Positions 55,477 through 64,000 of a DNA stretch of 64,000 nt are shown piece by piece. The notes beneath the pieces were generated by a model, which saw nothing but the letters and a program-made list of their open reading frames with translations, ran no database searches and was not told the origin of the DNA. The DNA is from Achromobacter pestifer. GTDB lineage: Bacteria; Pseudomonadota; Gammaproteobacteria; Burkholderiales; Burkholderiaceae_B. The stretch lies in NCBI RefSeq assembly GCF_013267355.1, contig NZ_CP053985.1, positions 4,836,001-4,900,000 of the forward strand, read 5' to 3'. Each line of letters starts with the position of its first letter. The stretch's first letter is position 1. Both the position numbers and the translations under genes were made by a program.

Positions 55477-55505
55477 CGGGACGCTCCGGGATCCAGGGCG
55501 TCCCG
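55477..55505. terminator. Hairpin between convergent ligase and Bug genes
   Basis: Stem cgggacgc / gcgtcccg with a 13-base loop; no good T tract. Confidence 0.4.
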
Positions 55506-55510
55506 TTACG

Positions 55511-56482
55511 CTATTCGACCTTGCCGATCCGGTTGACCGCGACCTCCAGCGAGGCCGAGTCCTTCTTCCAGTACTCGTCGAATGCCGGCGCGTCCAGGTA
55601 TTGCACGGGACTGCCGGTGCCAGCGATACGGGCCTGGACCTCGGGGTTGTTGGCGATCTCCTTGACCGTCTGGCGCAGCTTTTCGATGACGGCCGGCGGC
55701 GTGCCGGCCAGGGCGAACACGCCCGACCATTGCACGAAGCTGATGTCATAGCCCTGCGACCTGAAGGACGGCACGTCCGGCAGGCTGTCGAGCTTGCCGT
55801 CGCCCCAATGCGCCAGCGCCTTGACGCGCCCCGCCTGGATCAGCTGCATGACGCTGGACGGGCCGGTGGCCAGGGCATCGACCTGGCCGCCCACCAGCGC
55901 CTGCACCGCGGGGCCAGCGCCGGTGAAGGGCACGTGCATCATCTTGATGCCGGCCGCGTTCTGCAGCATTTCCATCGGCACGTGCATGGTGCCGTAGATG
56001 CCGGAAGAGCCATAGCTGAACTTGCCCGACTGCTTCTTCGCCGCGTCGACGAATTCCTGCAGCGTCTTGTACGGTGCGTCCGCGCGCACCACCAGCACCG
56101 TGGGATCGGCGGTGATGCGGGCGATGGGCACGAACTGGTCCAGCTGATAGGCCGGCTTGCGTTCCAGCAGGCGGTCGGCCGCGGGCAGTATGGAAATCGA
56201 CGACAGGCTCATCAACAGCGTGTAGCCGTCGGGCTTGGCGCGGCCGGCCTGGCCGATGCCGATGGCGCCGCCCGCACCGCCCTTGTTCTCGATGACCACG
56301 GTCTGGCCCAGCTTGTCGCCCATGGCCTGGGCCAGCGGCCGCGCGATGGTGTCGGCGACGCCACCGGGCGGGAAGGGCACCACCATGGTCACGGGGCGTT
56401 CAGGGTAGCCGGCAGCCAGCGCGTTCGCGGCTCCCAGCCACAGCAAGGCGGCCGCTGCCGCCCGGGTGCAACGCAGAATCAT
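55511..56482 (-). CDS. Bug family solute-binding protein
   Basis: 323 residues with signal peptide (AAAAALLWLGAANALAAGYPERP). Marks: VTMVVPFPPGGVADTIARPLAQ, ENKGGAGGAIGIGQAGRAKPDGYTLLM, HVPFTGAGPAVQALVGGQ. Downstream of an FAH-family gene and probably in its operon. No membrane partners in the window. Expected control by the GntR protein encoded divergently. Confidence 0.9.
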   Translation of the reverse strand: MILRCTRAAAAALLWLGAANALAAGYPERPVTMVVPFPPGGVADTIARPLAQAMGDKLGQTVVIENKGGAGGAIGIGQAGRAKPDGYTLLMSLSSISILPAADRLLERKPAYQLDQFVPIARITADPTVLVVRADAPYKTLQEFVDAAKKQSGKFSYGSSGIYGTMHVPMEMLQNAAGIKMMHVPFTGAGPAVQALVGGQVDALATGPSSVMQLIQAGRVKALAHWGDGKLDSLPDVPSFRSQGYDISFVQWSGVFALAGTPPAVIEKLRQTVKEIANNPEVQARIAGTGSPVQYLDAPAFDEYWKKDSASLEVAVNRIGKVE

Positions 56483-56541
56483 GTCTCACTCCTTGTGCTT
56501 CTTGCTGCCGAGCCGCCCCGTGTTCATTCCGGGGCTTGTAC

Positions 56542-57411
56542 TCAGACGAAGCGGTTTTCGATATGTCCGATGCCGTCGATTTCCACCCGCACCACGTCGC
56601 CGTGCTTGAGGAACCGCGGCGGGTTCAGGCCCTGGCCGACGCCGGCCGGCGTGCCCGTGGCGATGACGTCGCCCGGATACAGGGTGATGCCGCGCGAGCA
56701 GGTTTCGATCAGTGTGGGGATGTCGAAGATCAGGTCTTCGGTGTTGCCGTCCTGGCGCAGTTCGCCGTTGACCCAGCAGCGCACGCGGGTCTGCCGGCCG
56801 TCCAGTTCGTCGGCCGTCACCAGCCAGGGGCCCATGGGGCAGAAGGTGTCGAAGGACTTGCCCAGATCCCATTGCTGATGGCGCATCTGCACGTCGCGCG
56901 CGGTGACGTCGTTGACCACCGTGTAGCCGATCACGTGGCTCATGGCCTCGGCGCGGGAAATGTTGCGGCCGCCCTTGCCGATCACCACCGCCAGCTCGGC
57001 TTCGTAGTCGATCTTGTCCGAGACGCCCACGGGCAGTTGCACGTCGGCCCAGGGGCCGACCACGGTCTGCGGCACCTTGGTGAACACGATGGGCCAGGAT
57101 TCGGGATTGGCGTCGTTGTCCTTGAAGACGGAGTCACGCAGTTCCTTGGCGTGGGCGTGGTAGTTGCGTCCGACGCAGAACAGGTTGCGCCGCTGCGCCG
57201 GCAAGGGCGCTTCATGCTCCACCTGGTCCCAGCGGTAGGACGAGCCGGTCTGGCCCGGCAAGGCACGGCCCTCGGCCAGCCATTCCACGGCGGTCAGCGC
57301 GCCGGCGGCCGCGAGTTCGCGCGGGAAGTCCAGGGCGGTCACGCTGCCGCCGTCGTCGGACACCACGCCGATGCGGCGCTCGCCCTGGATCCGGAATACT
57401 GCAATCTTCAT
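56542..57411 (-). CDS. Fumarylacetoacetate hydrolase (FAH) family protein
   Basis: 289 residues. Metal and active-site segments NLFCVGRNYHAHAKEL, KIDYEAELAVVIGKGGRNIS, YTVVNDVTARDVQMRH and GDVIATGTPAGVGQG mark the FAH/HpcE fold used for acylpyruvate hydrolysis, decarboxylation or hydration of ring-cleavage products. ATG 57411 follows CAGGGAGCAAGC. First gene of a leftward operon with a Bug receptor. Confidence 0.9.
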   Translation of the reverse strand: MKIAVFRIQGERRIGVVSDDGGSVTALDFPRELAAAGALTAVEWLAEGRALPGQTGSSYRWDQVEHEAPLPAQRRNLFCVGRNYHAHAKELRDSVFKDNDANPESWPIVFTKVPQTVVGPWADVQLPVGVSDKIDYEAELAVVIGKGGRNISRAEAMSHVIGYTVVNDVTARDVQMRHQQWDLGKSFDTFCPMGPWLVTADELDGRQTRVRCWVNGELRQDGNTEDLIFDIPTLIETCSRGITLYPGDVIATGTPAGVGQGLNPPRFLKHGDVVRVEIDGIGHIENRFV

Positions 57412-57446
57412 GCTTGCTCCCTGAGCGGTCCGGCCGCCCTTGTTTA

Positions 57447-57568
57447 ATACCAAAAAGTACCAATTGGGCGAATATTCCGGCCCAATTTCGGGAGAGGATA
57501 TACCAAATAAACCAACTTTCCTAACAGAATTGCCAGGTTTTTGGCGGCTTATTGGTCTGTTTTGGTAT
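57447..57568. promoter_or_regulatory. Three copies of a GntR-type operator
   Basis: ATACCAAAAAGTACCAAT at 57447-57464; its near reverse complement ATTGGTCTGTTTTGGTAT at 57551-57568 (15 of 18 match); and a third, ATACCAAATAAACCAAC, at 57500-57516. Each holds two half-sites. They fill the gap between the FAH gene and the GntR gene. Confidence 0.6.
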
Positions 57569-57599
57569 CATCTGTCCGCTAGACATTCTGGGACAGTCC

Positions 57600-58268
57600 A
57601 TGGACAAAGCCTCCGCCTTGCGCGCGGTCATCATCGAAAATCTGCAATCCGGCGCCTGGCCCGCCGGCCATCGCCTGCCCACGGAACGTGCCTTGAGCGT
57701 ACAGTTCGGCATCAGCCGCTCGACGGTGCGCCGCACCCTGGCCGAATTGAAGGACGAAGGCCTGATCCTGCAACGCGTGGGCAGCGGCACCTACGCCAAT
57801 CCGCAGATGCCGCTGGCGCAGGCCGAAGGGCTGCTGCGCGCCGAAGTGCTGTCCACCAGCCCGGCAGAACTGATGGCGGCGCGGCTGGTGCTGGAACCGG
57901 CCATCGCGGCGCTGGTGGTGCAGCATGGCAGCCCGGCCGATTTCGCCGCCATGCAGGATGCCTGCGCAAAGGCCGAGGCCGCCGACAGCTTCGAAGCGTT
58001 CGAGATCTGGGACGCCAAATTGCACGAATTGATGGCCACGGCCACGCACAATCTCTTCATCGAAAAAGTGTTCGCGCTGATGACGGCGGCGCGCTCGCAA
58101 GCGACCTGGGGCGCATTGAAGCGCAAGAGCCTGACGCCCGAGCGGCGTCAGGCCTATCAGGTGGAGCATCGCGAGATCGTCGACGCGCTGCATGACCGCG
58201 ACGCCGAACGGGCCATGGAGGCCGTGCGGCGGCATCTGCTGCACGTCAGGGACAACTTGTTGGGCTAG
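57600..58268 (+). CDS. GntR family regulator, FadR (FCD) subfamily
   Basis: 222 residues: N-terminal winged helix (LPTERALSVQFGISRSTVRRTLAELKDEGLI) and all-helical FCD domain with metal-site residues (DAKLHELMATATHN, EHREIVDALHDRDAERAMEAVRRHL). ATG 57600 chosen since MDKASALRAVIIENLQSG matches the family start. Divergent from the FAH-Bug operon and likely its repressor. Confidence 0.9.
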   Translation: MDKASALRAVIIENLQSGAWPAGHRLPTERALSVQFGISRSTVRRTLAELKDEGLILQRVGSGTYANPQMPLAQAEGLLRAEVLSTSPAELMAARLVLEPAIAALVVQHGSPADFAAMQDACAKAEAADSFEAFEIWDAKLHELMATATHNLFIEKVFALMTAARSQATWGALKRKSLTPERRQAYQVEHREIVDALHDRDAERAMEAVRRHLLHVRDNLLG

Positions 58269-58335
58269 CCGCGCCGGCTGGGTGCGGAGATCGCGGCGCG
58301 GCCGGGGCAAGGCCGGCCGCCGCGGAACAAGCGCC

Positions 58336-59226
58336 TCAGGGCTGCCCGCGCAGCCGGGCCAGTTCGGCGGAAAGTTCGGCCACCAGGGCCTGGGCGCGCG
58401 CCAGCGGGTCGTGTCCCTCGGGCGAGGGTTCGGCGGGCGCATCGGGCGTCTGCAGCCGGGGCTGCACGCTTTCATGGCCCATGCTGACGTCCACGTCGAA
58501 CACCAGCTGTTCCGCGCGGTGCCAGGTCGTGAACCACTCCAGAGGGCGGCCATGTTGGTCCATGCCCTGGCCTTGCAGCATCAGCAGCGGCGTGCCGGCT
58601 TGCGTGCCCAGCAGTTGCGCCAGCGGCTTGTCGGCGGCCACGGCGCGGATCTGGTTGCGCCCGGCGCCGGGACGCAGGCCAAAGCGCCGCGTCAGCACGC
58701 CGTGCAGGGAGGCGTCGGCGAGGTCTTCGGCGCGCAGGCCGGGCACCGCGTCGGCGGGCAGCCAGGTGCGCACGTAGGCGAGCGGCGCGTCGGCCACATG
58801 GCGCAGGCGCTCCAGCATGAGCAACTGCGTGGTGCCGAAGAAGGCGGCGACGTCGGCGGGCGGTTCGGCGCGCTCGAAAGCCAGCACGCGGGTTTGCAAG
58901 GCCACGCCGGATTGCGCGAATTGCTCGTACAGGCCGGTGGAGCGCTGCACCAGCCGGCGGTGTTCCTGGGGCGCCGCCACGCTGGCGGGACGCCCGGTTT
59001 CGCGCTGGATCAGGCCTTCGGTGGCCAGGGCCGCCAGCGCCTGGCGCACCACGCTGCGCGCCACGCCGAAGCGCTCGCACAGCGCCGCCTCGCTGGGCAG
59101 CACGGCGCCGGCCGCGAGCTTGTTCGTGCGGATGTATCCGCGCAGCAGGGTCGCCACCTGGGCGTGCAGCGGGATATCGCCGGAGCGGTCAAGTGCGGGC
59201 AATGCGTCATGCGTGGCGGGCGCCAT
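58336..59226 (-). CDS. GntR family regulator, HutC (UTRA) subfamily
   Basis: 296 residues: GntR helix-turn-helix (LPSEAALCERFGVARSVVRQALAALATEGLI), UTRA effector domain (ERLRHVADAPLAYVRTWLPADAVPGL, LLMLQGQGMDQHGRPLEWFTTWHRA) and a 40-residue Ala/Glu tail. ATG 59226 has GGAGGTTGATTCCC. Last gene of the leftward four-carbon acid operon and probably its regulator. Confidence 0.9.
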   Translation of the reverse strand: MAPATHDALPALDRSGDIPLHAQVATLLRGYIRTNKLAAGAVLPSEAALCERFGVARSVVRQALAALATEGLIQRETGRPASVAAPQEHRRLVQRSTGLYEQFAQSGVALQTRVLAFERAEPPADVAAFFGTTQLLMLERLRHVADAPLAYVRTWLPADAVPGLRAEDLADASLHGVLTRRFGLRPGAGRNQIRAVAADKPLAQLLGTQAGTPLLMLQGQGMDQHGRPLEWFTTWHRAEQLVFDVDVSMGHESVQPRLQTPDAPAEPSPEGHDPLARAQALVAELSAELARLRGQP

Positions 59227-59231
59227 GGGAA

Positions 59232-60284
59232 TCAACCTCCGGTTTGTGCCCGCGCAGTTTCCCACACATGCGTCCAGCCCGGCGCCAGATGCGCGGCGCG
59301 CTCGGCGGCCAGGATCAGGCTGTCCTCGCGGGCGATGCCCTTTCCAGCGATGTCGAAGGCGGTGCCGTGGTCCACCGACACGCGCACGACAGGCAGGCCT
59401 ACCGTGATGTTTACGCCGTCGTCGCCGTAGACCGCCTTGAAGGGCGCGTGGCCCTGGTCGTGGTAACAGGCGATCACGAATTTCCACTTGCCGCGCACGG
59501 CTTGCGGGAACAGCGCGTCGGCCGGGATCGGGCCGGCGGCCAGGATGCCCGCGGCATTGGCTTCGGCCACGGCGGGGGCCAGGATGTCGGCGTCTTCGGT
59601 GCCGAAGATGCCGTTTTCTCCGGCATGCGGATTCAGGCCCGACACCGCCACCGGCTGGTCGCCGCGGCCCAGCGCCTTGGCGAACGAGCCGGCCAGGCGC
59701 AGCACCGCGCGCATGCGCGCCGGGGTCAGGTCTTCGATGGCCTGGCGCAGCGATACATGGGTGGTGGCGTGGAAAATGTAAAGGTCGCCGGCCGACAGCA
59801 CCAGCGAGAAGGTCTTGACGCCGAATTCGTGCGCCAGCAGTTCGGTGTGGCCGGGCCACTTGTGGCCAGCCGCGTGCATGGCGGCCTTGTTCAGCGGCGC
59901 GGTGACGATGCCGTCGACCTCGCCGGCGCGCGCCAGGGCGCAGGCCGTGGTGACGAAGCGCACCGAGCCGTCGCCCGCATCCGCGCTGATCTCGCCCAGC
60001 TTGACGTGGGCCAGCGACGGGCCGGCCTGCAGCACTTCAATGGTGCCGGGGGTGTTGGCGCAGTCGGCCGCGCGCTCCAGCTTGCGCACGATGGCGGGGT
60101 CGCCGCCCAGGCTGCGCACGGCGTTGGTCATCACGTCCACGTCGCCGACCACCAGCAGGCGGGCCTTCTGGCGCAGTTCGTCATGGCCCATCAGCATCTT
60201 GGCCGTGATTTCCGGCCCGATACCTGCCACGTCGCCCAGGGTTACGGCCAGCAGGGGCAGCTTGCCCGGTTGGGATTGTGTCAT
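59232..60284 (-). CDS. pdxA2: PdxA2: D-threonate/erythronate 4-phosphate dehydrogenase
   Basis: 350 residues of the PdxA family. PLLAVTLGDVAGIGPEITAKML, GHKWPGHTELLAHEFGVKTF and CYHDQGHAPFKAV are family and metal-ligand motifs. In kdgT/dtnK-type operons the PdxA2 subgroup oxidises and decarboxylates D-threonate 4-phosphate to dihydroxyacetone phosphate, not pyridoxal synthesis. Overlaps dtnK by 4 bp. Confidence 0.9.
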   Translation of the reverse strand: MTQSQPGKLPLLAVTLGDVAGIGPEITAKMLMGHDELRQKARLLVVGDVDVMTNAVRSLGGDPAIVRKLERAADCANTPGTIEVLQAGPSLAHVKLGEISADAGDGSVRFVTTACALARAGEVDGIVTAPLNKAAMHAAGHKWPGHTELLAHEFGVKTFSLVLSAGDLYIFHATTHVSLRQAIEDLTPARMRAVLRLAGSFAKALGRGDQPVAVSGLNPHAGENGIFGTEDADILAPAVAEANAAGILAAGPIPADALFPQAVRGKWKFVIACYHDQGHAPFKAVYGDDGVNITVGLPVVRVSVDHGTAFDIAGKGIAREDSLILAAERAAHLAPGWTHVWETARAQTGG

Positions 60285-61498
60285 CGCTTGAATCTCCTGT
60301 CGCGGATCGCGCGCACCGCGCGAACCAGTACATCTTCGGTGCCAAAGCCGCCGGCCTTGGTCACCACGGGCAGGCCGGCGGCCGTGCCTCCGGTCAGCGT
60401 GCCCAGGGGCACGCCGCCCATCACTTCATCCACCAGCGCAATGCCGCGGGCGCCCAGCGCCACCAGCACGCTGCGCGCGCCGTCGCCGCCGGTGGCGACC
60501 ACGCCGGCGGCGTTCGCGCTGGCGATCAATTGCGCGGCCAGGCTGCCCAAGCGCTCGGCGACGGTCTCGGAATCCAGGCCGTCCAGCTGGCCTTCGGGCG
60601 CCAGCAGCAGCACCGTGCCGGCCTGCGCCGGGGCCTGCGCGTGCGCCTGCAGCAGCGGCTGGCTCCAGGCCTGCCATGCCGCATCGTCGGCCAGTTGGGC
60701 CAGCGTGGGCGTCCAGGTGTCGGCGCCCGAGGCTTGCAGGGCGGCGGCTTGCGTGCGCGCCGCGCTGTGCTGCGAGGTCACCACCACCACGACCGGCGCG
60801 GTCTGGTCGGCGCCGGCCCAGACCCGGGCCAGCGGCACGGCCAGGCCGCCCGCTCCCACGGGCAGGGCATGTACGCCCAGCAGGCCGATGGCGCGCGCCA
60901 GGCGCTCCAGGTCGGCCTCGGTGGCGGCGTCGACCACCACGGTGTTGCCCGCCAGGCGGATGCGGGCCGCCAGCGCTTGCGGCGTCTCGCCTTCCTGCGC
61001 CGCCACATGGGCGCAACCCAGCAGAGTGGGGATATGGCTTTCGGTCACGGGCGTGACCGGATCGGTGGCCGCCGATGTCTCTGTGACCGGCTTGCCGTTG
61101 ACGTAGAGCACGCCTTGTTCGATGGTGCGGCCGGTGGCCGGGAAGGCCGGGCAGATCACCGCGATGGTGTCCGGGCCCCAGGCCTCGCGCGCCGCGTCGA
61201 TCTCGGCCTTGAAGGCGCCGCGCAAGGTGGAGTCCACCTTCTTGTACAGGCGCGTGACGCCGGCCGCGCGCAGGCGCCGCACGTTCTGCCAGACGGTCTC
61301 GGCCGCGTCGGCGGCGGACAGCGCGCGGCTGTTGGTCGTGACCGCCAGCACTTCCACGCCGGCGGCGCCCGGACCCGACAGCGCCTCGTCGGCGCCGCCG
61401 ATGGACAGGTGCGTGCTCCAGCCGGCGCGCACGAACTGCACCGCCGTGTCGCCCGACCCGGTCAGGTCATCGGCGACGATGGCGATGGCGGGATTCAA
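60281..61498 (-). CDS. dtnK: Four-carbon acid sugar kinase, D-threonate kinase type (DtnK)
   Basis: 405 residues of the former DUF1537 family. Substrate side: AIVADDLTGSGDTAVQFVRAGW, YKKVDSTLRGAFKAEIDAA; ATP side near the C-terminus: GVVATGGDGARSVLVALGARG. TTG start at 61498 with GGAG eight bases upstream, overlapping the permease stop. Phosphorylates D-threonate or D-erythronate for PdxA2. Which stereoisomer is used cannot be told from sequence alone. Confidence 0.88.
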   Translation of the reverse strand: MNPAIAIVADDLTGSGDTAVQFVRAGWSTHLSIGGADEALSGPGAAGVEVLAVTTNSRALSAADAAETVWQNVRRLRAAGVTRLYKKVDSTLRGAFKAEIDAAREAWGPDTIAVICPAFPATGRTIEQGVLYVNGKPVTETSAATDPVTPVTESHIPTLLGCAHVAAQEGETPQALAARIRLAGNTVVVDAATEADLERLARAIGLLGVHALPVGAGGLAVPLARVWAGADQTAPVVVVVTSQHSAARTQAAALQASGADTWTPTLAQLADDAAWQAWSQPLLQAHAQAPAQAGTVLLLAPEGQLDGLDSETVAERLGSLAAQLIASANAAGVVATGGDGARSVLVALGARGIALVDEVMGGVPLGTLTGGTAAGLPVVTKAGGFGTEDVLVRAVRAIRDRRFKR

Positions 61499-62520
61499 AG
61501 CGCTTCTCCGCGCGCTTCACGCAGGGCGGGCGCGACCGTGGGATCGGCGTCCTCGGACTTGAGCTCGCCGGCGCGCTTGAGGAAGTACGAGGCCAGCATC
61601 GGCGCCAGGATCGAGCTGATCAGCACGCAGGCGGCGACCTGCGCGGTGGCGGTCGACACGTACTGCTGGAAGTTGGGGTCGGCTGCCGCCACGACCGCGG
61701 GGGTGGCGATGGCGTTGCCGGCGGTGGTGCCGGCCGCGAAGCCCAGGCCGCTCTTGCCGCCGCGCTTCAGGATCAGGCGATAGCCCAGGTAGACCAGGCC
61801 GCCGGTGATGGGGCTGATGATCAGGCCCAGGATCAATCCGCTGATGCCGCCGGAAACCACGGCGCCCAGGTTGATGCCGGTGCCCAGCGCGAAGGCGAAG
61901 AAGGGGATGACGATGTTGGGCACGGGCTTGAGCACGTCGCGCCACTTGGGGTCCAGGTTGCCGACCACCACGCCCAGCAGGAACGGCACCAGCGCCGCCA
62001 CCAGGGCGATCATGGGGATGTCGGCCAGGCCCGAGGCGCCCAGGAACAGCAGGCTGAAGAAGGGGCCGTCGTTGACCGCGCTGGCGACATAGGCGCCGCG
62101 GTCGCGGGCGTCGCCGTATTGGCCGGTATAGGCCAGCCACAGGCCGCCGTTGCTGTTGTCGAAGGCGGCCAGCATCGCCAGGATGGAGACGCCCAGCACG
62201 CCGTCCAGGCCGACGTAGCTGCCCAGGATGATGATGAGGGTGGCGGGCACCAGGGTCTTCATCAGCAGGATGGTGCCGGCGGTGGCCAGGATGGGGCCGC
62301 CGGTGCGCGTGTTGACCTGGGTGCCGGTCGCGAAGATCAGCAGCGCGATCAGGGGCAGGGCGCTGTTCTTGAACAGGGCGGTGGTGAAGCCGCCGATCGC
62401 CAGGGCGTCGGGAGCGAAGGTGCCGATCAGTGAACCCAGGATCAGCGGCACCAGCATCAATCCACCGGGGATTTTCTGCATCGTGCCAAAAAAGGGCGAG
62501 CGGGAAGTTTCGGTCGACAC
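61495..62520 (-). CDS. KdgT family sugar-acid permease
   Basis: 341 residues, about ten hydrophobic helices, matching 2-keto-3-deoxygluconate permeases (IPGGLMLVPLILGSLIGTFAPD, LAAFDNSNGGLWLAYTGQYGD, AAGTTAGNAIATPAVVAAADP). GTG start at 62520 with GGAGACTCCGATA. First gene of the operon, so it likely imports the four-carbon acid used by DtnK and PdxA2. Confidence 0.9.
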   Translation of the reverse strand: MSTETSRSPFFGTMQKIPGGLMLVPLILGSLIGTFAPDALAIGGFTTALFKNSALPLIALLIFATGTQVNTRTGGPILATAGTILLMKTLVPATLIIILGSYVGLDGVLGVSILAMLAAFDNSNGGLWLAYTGQYGDARDRGAYVASAVNDGPFFSLLFLGASGLADIPMIALVAALVPFLLGVVVGNLDPKWRDVLKPVPNIVIPFFAFALGTGINLGAVVSGGISGLILGLIISPITGGLVYLGYRLILKRGGKSGLGFAAGTTAGNAIATPAVVAAADPNFQQYVSTATAQVAACVLISSILAPMLASYFLKRAGELKSEDADPTVAPALREARGEAL

Positions 62521-62606
62521 TATCGGAGTCTCCAGGACGGTTTTTCTAGGTTGCAGACGTTCGAGCGCGCGTCTGTCAGACGGTTGATCAAGGACGAAAA
62601 ACCGTA

Positions 62607-62646
62607 GTGTACACCTGTACGTACAGCATGTACGTACAGGTGTACC
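62607..62646. promoter_or_regulatory. Large compound palindrome upstream of the permease operon
   Basis: Perfect 17-bp arms gtacacctgtacgtaca (62609-62625) and tgtacgtacaggtgtac (62629-62645) around GCA. Inside are two full copies of TGTACGTACA, 13 bp apart, flanked by GTGTACAC and GGTGTACC. Best candidate operator for the UTRA regulator; 87 bp before the permease start. Confidence 0.65.
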
Positions 62647-62667
62647 AACCCGGAGGCAGTTCCGATT

Positions 62668-64000
62668 TTAAAAGCGGTAGGCGCCGCTCAGCATGACGGT
62701 GCGGCGCGCGCCGTAGAAGCAGTCGCCGCGGTCCAGGCAGACCACTTCATACGTGCGGTCCGCGATGTTGTTCAGGTTCAGCGCATAGCGCCAAGGACCG
62801 TTGTCGTAGCTGAGCATGGCGTCGAACAGCGTGACCGCCGGCGTTTCCGGGGCGCCGCCGTCGCGGAATGCCGACAGATAGCGCACGCCCGCGCCCACCG
62901 CGAAACCAGGCTGGCCGGCCAGCGCGAAGCGGTACTTGCCCCACATGGAAGCCATGTGCTTGGGCTGCGCTTCCAGCTGCGGATCCAGGTCGGTGTAGAT
63001 GTAGTTGGCGATCACGTCCACATCCTTGGTGACGCGGCCGCGCAGCTCCAGCTCCACCCCGCGCGTGCGGGTCTTGCCGGCCTGGATCTGGTTGTTGGGG
63101 TTGTTCGGATCGTTGGTCTGGCGGTTCTTTTCGCGCAGGTCGTAGGCGGCGGCCGTGAATTCGATGTCGGCGTCCTTCGGCATGTATTTGATACCGGCCT
63201 CCACCTGCTTGCCGCGCATGGGCTTCCAGCGCTGGTTGTAGAAGTCGGCGCCGGCGATGGGCGTGAACGACTCGCTGTAGCTGAGATACGGCGACCAACC
63301 GTTGTCCGCGGCGTACATCAGGCCGAAGCGCTTGGTGGTGGCCATGTCGGTTTCGCGGTCCTGGCCTTGGGTGGTGCTGTCGGCGCGGTCGCGGCGGATG
63401 CCGGCCAGGAAGATCCAGTTCTTGTCGAACTTGATCTGGTCCTGGGCGTAGAAGCCGATCTGCTGTTGGTTGATCTTGGGAGTGTCCGACAGTTCATACT
63501 CGGGCGCGTTGCCGTACACCGGGTGGTACAGGTTCAACGGCGAGCCCGCGCCGCTGGCCGTCTGGCTGGTCTCGCGGTAGCGCGAATAATCCATGCCGAA
63601 GAGCACCGTGTGTTCCGTGCGGCCCCAGTTCAGCTTGCCTTCCAGGTTCTGGTCGGCCAGCAGCGTGCGCATGCGCGGCTTGTTGACGTAGAAAATGCGG
63701 TCGACGGTGGTCTGTTCCGGATCGATGTACGAATCGCCGCGGCGCGCGCCGTAGACGTTGGGATAGAGCGTCTTGTAGTCGACGCTGCTGACCGTGTTGC
63801 GGAAGTTCTGCCGCACTTTCCAGGTGTCGTTGAACTGATGCTCGAACAGCCAGCCCACGCTGAACTGCTCGGTGTCGTAGGCGTCGAAACCGGGCTCGCT
63901 GGCGAAGCGCCGGGTCGGGATGCGGCCGTTGGGATTTTCCTGCACCGAGCCGCTCCACGGCAGGAAGGACTGCGTGGTGCCCGCGCGATCCTTCTGCCAG
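62668..64000 (-). CDS. TonB-dependent siderophore receptor, C-terminal part
   Basis: Outer-membrane barrel, about 444 residues visible; the frame stays open to the window edge, so the plug domain and signal lie outside. Strand-rich sequence with GRTEHTVLFGMDYSRYRETS, FYAQDQIKFDKNWIFLAGIRRDR, SYSESFTPIAGADFYN, and a C-terminal strand ending GAYRF. YEVVCLDRGDCFYGARRTVMLS near the end is typical of ferrisiderophore receptors of the FoxA/FpvA/FhuE group. The ligand is unknown. Confidence 0.9.
   Translation of the reverse strand, partial: WQKDRAGTTQSFLPWSGSVQENPNGRIPTRRFASEPGFDAYDTEQFSVGWLFEHQFNDTWKVRQNFRNTVSSVDYKTLYPNVYGARRGDSYIDPEQTTVDRIFYVNKPRMRTLLADQNLEGKLNWGRTEHTVLFGMDYSRYRETSQTASGAGSPLNLYHPVYGNAPEYELSDTPKINQQQIGFYAQDQIKFDKNWIFLAGIRRDRADSTTQGQDRETDMATTKRFGLMYAADNGWSPYLSYSESFTPIAGADFYNQRWKPMRGKQVEAGIKYMPKDADIEFTAAAYDLREKNRQTNDPNNPNNQIQAGKTRTRGVELELRGRVTKDVDVIANYIYTDLDPQLEAQPKHMASMWGKYRFALAGQPGFAVGAGVRYLSAFRDGGAPETPAVTLFDAMLSYDNGPWRYALNLNNIADRTYEVVCLDRGDCFYGARRTVMLSGAYRF

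Overview
The window looks like chromosome of a high-GC betaproteobacterium of the family Alcaligenaceae, most likely Achromobacter or a close Bordetella relative. This is inferred from four Bug-type solute-binding proteins without membrane partners, the gene order cysS / DNA glycosylase / accA / tilS / aspartokinase / tRNA-Ser, a complete nos cluster with an azurin gene, and many IclR and GntR regulators paired with small catabolic operons. No species can be fixed from the sequence alone.

Layout. 1-3.6 kb: periplasmic iron-linked cluster (di-heme DUF1111 protein, imelysin, DUF1513). 3.8-8.4 kb: MscS channel, IclR regulator divergent from a Bug protein, trmJ and suhB. 8.5-11.5 kb: MocR regulator divergent from a BenE transporter whose leader encodes a 46-codon remnant of glyA. 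11.5-21 kb: nosRZDFYL-apbE, read leftward, complete for nitrous oxide respiration, and azurin read rightward from a shared FNR/DNR-type box. 21.2-31.8 kb: housekeeping block (TerC-CBS membrane protein, uppP, lpxH, peptidyl-prolyl isomerase, TPR protein, cysS, alkA-like, accA, tilS, lysC). 31.9-35.9 kb: tRNA-Ser(GCT) carrying a decayed integrative island with a frameshifted integrase, IS-end-like repeats, an arylsulfatase and a gene scrap, bounded by a 14-bp repeat of the tRNA 3' end. 36-39.9 kb: mnmH, then a dioxygenase-Bug operon divergent from an IclR gene. 39.9-43.8 kb: three identical tRNA-Arg(ACG) genes, the last two separated by a DUF3313 / DUF1254 / outer-membrane-barrel operon. 43.9-46.9 kb: small genes of unknown role and a cysteine-dioxygenase-like gene. 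46.9-55.5 kb: an IclR-controlled, apparently undescribed acyl-CoA catabolic locus. 55.5-58.3 kb: Bug and FAH-family genes divergent from a GntR/FCD regulator. 58.3-62.5 kb: D-threonate-type operon (GntR/UTRA, pdxA2, dtnK, KdgT permease). 62.7-64 kb: the 3' part of a TonB-dependent receptor.

A recurring theme is a regulator divergent from, or next to, a transporter or catabolic operon with a readable palindromic operator between them. Three IclR genes go with three different 15-bp palindromes of the same 6-3-6 architecture, and one of these motifs recurs in front of the genes it probably controls. The best leads are the glyA remnant coupled to benE, the CoA-transferase-like locus and its operators, the decayed tRNA-Ser island, and a pair of paralogous small proteins of which only one carries an XRE DNA-binding domain.
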